Below are positions 55,501 to 61,500 of a stretch of 64,000 nt of DNA, piece after piece; position 1 is the stretch's first letter; each line of letters begins with the position of its first letter. Under the pieces are notes generated by a model. That model was not told the origin of the DNA. It did no database searches and saw only the letters and a program-made list of their open reading frames with translations. The stretch is from the NCBI GenBank assembly GCA_016165875.1, contig JABBOT010000080.1, positions 16,774,572 through 16,838,571 of the forward strand. The letters are read 5' to 3'. A program made the position numbers and the translations under genes. The stretch is from Acanthopleura granulata. Its lineage: Eukaryota; Mollusca; Polyplacophora; Chitonida; Chitonidae.

Positions 55501-58500
55501 TGCAGTAAGTGTCAAACACATACCTCCCCAGTCCCGCATACATGTACTCCTGAGTGCAGTAAGTGTCAAACACATACCTCCCCAGTCCCGCATACATGTA
55601 CTTTTCATCTCTTTTACAGTTTATGATAAACTACATGTGTTTTCCAAAAACAATTGCGGATTACAAAAAACTGTAACTGCTAGTCACTTGAAGATCCTGT
55701 TAGCGAGGAACAATTACCAACCAGTTTTTTTTTTTTTTTTGGTTTCTTGCACCATCACCTACTTTTCCTGAATCATACATTTTCCGAGCACATGTACGCC
55801 GCTTCTTAACTTACTCAACACTCAATGTACTGCACGTCTGAAGATCACTATGTTGCTTTCACCTTTTGTACCGCCTCGTACAAATGCCGAGAGGATGTAA
55901 ACTATACTTACACCTTATGTTTTCATCCATAACATGACAAAAGTTAAAACCTTGCAAAACGAAAAAAGTTCAGTGACATCAGATATCAGCCCTTCAAATT
56001 TCTGTCCATGACAGTGTGACTATGTGGTGAACGATAACATTACCACTGAGAAGACATGTCTTATTAGCATGCATCCATAATCCTGATGCTCCCCGACCAC
56101 TTTTGCAGAAATCTTGCAAGTGTACTGTACAGTTGGTTTCCTCCGTGTAGTGTTGAAGGCATATCAGGCCACATAATTCTACATTAAGAATTCCACTGAC
56201 ATACAGGTAACAGACTGATATTTATCCTAAACTGTCCATGAACCTATTAATCCATATCAAAATGCATCCTATTAACAAACCCAAATTAAAAGGCCTATAG
56301 AATGCAGACATGCTAAAAGCATAACCCGACTGCTCCTCACAACAGAATACATGCTTTCTTACAGAAGGTTACATATAGTTTTGTCATGTTTGTACATGAT
56401 CATCAGGACTCTTGACCGAATTTTTAGCTCCACATATCTGGGTCAATCGTCTTCTAAATTAGCTCAGATATTGTTCACAGCGAGCTTCCTGAATGGAATA
56501 CCAGTACTGGATACTCCTAATACTGCCCTGGCTGTGCTGACAAACAGTGTCGGGTCACCACTAGCCTGGTCACAGATCACAGTAACATTGACCCAGTTAT
56601 ATAACTGTATATCTAACAATAAGACTGAAAGCTTGGGCTTTTGAAGAGTTGGGCAAATGTTTACATCCTTTAAACTCCTGTCTTCTACAGAAAGGCTGAA
56701 GTAGTTGTGTAGCAATGATAGCCGTTGTAAACAAAGACTGCTCAGATAAGATATAAAATATAGAAATAAAATATGTGCTGAGGTCAAATAATGCAAAGCA
56801 AAGTTACTTACATACATGTATCCAAGGTCATCCTTAAAATATGTCAGTTGGAAATAACACAGCTGATTCTACTCAAAACTTTTTATTGATATTTTGATAA
56901 AAACTTTTTTCTTTATTTTTCTCTCCACGTTAATTTGTTAAAAATCCTTATCTTTTTGAAGAGTCCCCTCAAAACTCCTCACCGACTGACCCTATTCTTT
57001 GTCATAGGGTGGAGTTATGCCCAACAAACAATGTCTTAAGGACGGCTTTAAAACTTTGACAAGCTCCCAAGTTTACCATCTATACATGTACTGTTTCCTT
57101 CTCTATAAGGCTTGCTGTGCAAAGCTACACACACAATGTTCACCAAATAGAAACTACACGGAATGTAAGACCATGGTATAAAAAGAGGAAAAGAAAACTG
57201 CATTATGATTTCAATCCATCAGACCTTTGTAATAACTTAAGACTCAAGGGTAATACATGTATTAGATTTGGACTGTATGTAAAATATTGAAGACGAAGAA
57301 AGACAAAGTCTTACCTCTTCTGATGTAGATGTCTGGTCAGCAAGACTTTCATTATCTATCTCCATTGTCTTGGACGAGGCCTCCGTTGTAGAGACAGCCA
57401 ATTTGGGTAGCTCAGTGCTTTTGTCTTCAGCGTCTTTAATAAACAGCCGGACCTTTTTGGCATGACTTTTGCCACTGTAATGTTGCTGGGCTTGATTCGG
57501 GGCGTTAAGAAAAGCGTTGCAAAGTTTGCAGAACAATGGCTGCATTAAGCTCTTCATCAGTTTTTCCAGTTCTGAAGGAAGAGTACTTGTAGACTTGTCC
57601 AGATCCAAAACCACAGGAGTTGCTGAGTTTTCTTTCTCTGAGTGATCCGACAAGCTGGCACTGGTCTTCGGCAAATCCCCTGCTTCTCTTGACTTAGGAC
57701 AGGTGTTCGGCTCTCCATCTTCAGTTATCTGCCCTTGCCTGAAGTCACTGGTGTCTTGGGGTGGCGGGAGCCAAAAGCCATTCCCAGGAGGCCTCAAGGG
57801 CAGAGGCCTTGCCAGAGCCAGGGAGCTGCGGTGGGATGGCCTCTCCTGCAGACAAGGTTGCCCCACCCCTGGGGGTGGGGGCGGAGGGACATAATGCTGG
57901 TGGATAGTTGGGCAACGTTGTGGGGTGAATTGTGGGCGTGCTAAAGTCTGCGGTGGTGGGGATCTGGGGTCTGATGGGGCCCCATATGGCTGGGTCCTCT
58001 GAGGGTGGCTCTGATAGTCAAACCTGCTTGAGTTTTGAATGTATGGGCCTTGTTGTCCAGAGTTCAATGCAAAACCTGTTGACAGAAACCTGATATTAAG
58101 TGTGAGGTTATTTATTACTCATTACAGGAACATCCGGAAAAAATTCTTTGTTGGGCATAACATGACTGAATCAGAACAAATATGGTCAGTCCGAAGGGAA
58201 AATCTCTTTTCATTCTGGATAATTAAAAGAGATAGGCATTATAGAAAAATTAACTCTATTAATATTTAAAAAAAAAACGATCAAATTCCCAACATATACG
58301 CATGTATTCTAAATTACTGCTTGAGTTCCTTTTCTTTTATACCAATAACAGCATTTGCTTTAGTCTGCCTAACATAAATGTTAATCTGGTTTGTACAGGA
58401 TGACTTCAATACTGCAACATGAATCAATATACATGTACCTTCCAACAAATATCCTCTTTTCAAATCAAAGCCGACAACAGTTAAGATGAACAGAACTATT

Positions 58501-61500
58501 TCTTGTAGAGCATAGAAATGCAAAACTCAGCATCAATATGGACAAACCTTCCCAACAGAGCATGTGAGGGTTAACCTTGCTAATAAAGCCCAAGTGATTA
58601 ATCTCTTAATCTATTTATTTATTTGACTGGTGTTTTATGCCATACTCAAGAATATTTCATGGCATTATACAACAGCAGCCACCATTATGGTGGGAGGAAA
58701 CTGGGCAGAGCCCGGGGGAACCCACGGCCATCCTTCCTATCCTTCCCACGAAGGCATCATAAGGTTTTCTTCCTAAGAAAGCACCAAAAGGTTATTCTTC
58801 CCAAGAAAGCACCAAGAGGTTGTTCTTCCCAAGAAAGCACCACAAGATTAACCTTCCCAAGAAACCACCACATGGTTATCCTTTCCATGTAACCACCTTA
58901 AGGTCACCCTTCCCAAGAAAGCACCACAAGGTTATCCTTTCCAAGAAACCACCACAAGCATCAGGTGGTTTACCTTCTCAAGAAAGCACCACATGGTTAC
59001 CCTTCCCAAGAAAGCACCACAAGGTTATCCTTCCCAAGAAAGCACAAGGTTATTCTTCTCAAGAAAGCAAAACAAGGTCACCCTTCCCAAGAAAGCACCA
59101 CACAGTTACCCTTTCTCAGAAACCAACACAAGGTTACCTTTCCCAAGAAAGCACCACAAGGTTATCCTTCCCAAGAAACCACCACAAGGTTATTCTTCTC
59201 AAGAAAGCAAAACAAGGTTACCCTTCCCAAGAAAGCACCACAAGGTCACATTTTCTCAGAAACCAACACAAGGTTACCTTTCCCAAGAAAGCACCACACA
59301 GTTATCCCTCCCAAGAAACCACCACAAGCATCAGGTGGTTTACCTTTTCAAGAAAGCACCATAAGATTATCCAGAGAGCACCGGGTGGTTCACCTTCCCA
59401 AGAGAGCACCAGATGCTTAACCTCCCAAAAAGCCCCAGGATGTTAACCTTCCCAAGAAATCACCTCGTGGTTAACCCTCCCAAGAGAGTACCAGGTGGTT
59501 AACCGTCCCAAGAGAGAATCAGCAGGGATGGCATTCAACATTATGGCCCACGGCTAACATGTTCGCCTACTGTTTTTGCAAAATTGAATTTAGCCAACCT
59601 GTAATCAGTTACCATAAAAACAAAATAATTTGCCATGAATATTAAACAATGTTAAAGACAAACATGAGGAGAACTGTTGGTGGCAGCATGGTGTCATTTC
59701 TGTGTTGTATATTTTAATTGTGCATATGGCCGATGTAGTTCCACTGGCCCATGGCGAGTGAAAACAGCTGATGGGCTAGTGTACCACTGGAAATATGCAA
59801 ATATCAACGACAAAATTACATTGTGGAAGAAGGTGTTTGAGAATGGATGGACAACTTTAGAGAAATTTCTTTAATCTTGGAAATTTGCTCAAAGCATGGT
59901 AGAAAGAGGGTTCAGTTTGAACTGGACACTCATAACAGATTTAAGAACACATTTGAAATATCAAACATATTTATGTTGCTGTAAACATTGCCACTCTTGA
60001 ACCAAAGCTGCTGACAGTGAGACGGAAGTAATGTCATCACATTAAAACTGTGCTACAGAATTTCCTGGCTTTTTGCACTAACGTGCAACTAATACAGTGC
60101 TTTCAATGATGAAAAATATCAACTTAATCCTTTCATTCAAATCTGACAACATTTATTCTGAATCGCTAAAAGTACATTTACACTAATGATACAGGTTATG
60201 TAAGGTTTCCATAATTGTGATTTGCACCACCAAAAACAGGTTACCACATCATTTTATTCTAACTTTGCGAAATCTGTTTTAGGTTACCATAAAAAATATT
60301 AGGTAACAACCCTGACCAGGTGGTTACCCTTCCCAAGAGAGCACCGGATGCTTAACCTTCCCAAGAGAGCACCAGATGCTTAAACTTCCCAAGAGAGCAC
60401 CAGATGCTTAAACTTCCCAAGAGAGCACCAGATGCTTAACCTTACAAAAACACCACCAGGTAGTTAACCTTCCCTAGAAAGCATCTGGTTGTGCGCCACC
60501 AGAGTAACTGTTGGTTTACTCCTCAAGAAAGCACCAAGAGCACTAGCTATTGCATGAGCAGTACATTTTATTTTCCAAAGGTCCAACCCCAAAATGGCCT
60601 AACTTCAAAATATTAGTTGTGTTAAAGACACAAATAGAAATACAGAGGCCTATTACAAATGACTTAAGTCCATCATAACCAGTGGTTTCAATCTGAACAC
60701 ATCAGAAAACTCAATATTTTTCATCACCAATGTATATAAAATCAGTGTGTCTAAAACCCATTTATTTTATCAAAACTCAACACATAATTTGTCTAAAACT
60801 CAATCTTCTGATATTTCTCATTATGGTTACCACAAGTATCAAGTGGCTGAAAAACAACCCACATAACAGACCAGGAGACAAATTGGCCCAGTCACACCAG
60901 GCTCTGTGGGGCTATGCAGACAGGTGAATTATCTCCGAAAGGAGGGTACCAAGGGGTGTTCTCAAAGAGAGTATTTGAGCGCACAGGACACAGCGTAATG
61001 TTAGGCATTTGCCTCAGCACCAGAATATGGGTCATATGTTATAAATATCCACTCATGCATCACCCCCATTTGTTTTGGCCACAGTACCCATAATCTGGAT
61101 TTAATTCCAACCCTTTGCACCCATATACATTAGCAATGTCACACCTGTTCTGTTACAAACCTCCAACATTCCTGTCATAATTTTTTAATGTTCTAAATCA
61201 AAATAACTTTTCACCACAAATCAACATGCATAACTGACAGAAAATTACCTTAACCTGTGAACAACAGTTTTTTTTTTTAGGCCAAATCTCTGGATGGTTT
61301 ATTTACCACCAGAGCCATATATTTGTCTGTCTTTTTATCAAAAAAGTTATGGAACAGTTACTATTTATTTATTTATTTATTTGATTGGTGTTTTACACTA
61401 TACTCAAGAATATTTCACTCATGCAACGGGGGCCAGCATTATGCTGGGAGGAAACCGAGCAGAGCCCGGGGGAAACCCTTGACCATCCACAGGTTGCTGG

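Larger units (their letters stand above)
40275..57314 (-). other. Intron 2 of the ZNF385-like gene (phase 0)
   Basis: 17.0 kb between donor GT 57314-57313 and acceptor AG 40276-40275. The 40.7-45.3 kb part is AT-rich and shows no gene or clear repeat. From 45.34 to 55.61 kb at least eight tandem arrays and four SINE-like elements are packed together. In 45.67-47.24, 47.40-49.03 and 55.61-57.31 kb I see no feature beyond homopolymer runs (poly-C about 47347-47360, poly-T about 55726-55740). Confidence 0.85.

Noticed and set aside
55207..55608. 133-codon minus-strand frame with an 18-residue repeat
   Set aside because: 54-bp array by-product; no coding support outside the repeat.
58820..59446. 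208-codon Lys/Pro/Ser-rich frame
   Set aside because: All three plus frames of the 28-bp array are open, so openness is not informative.
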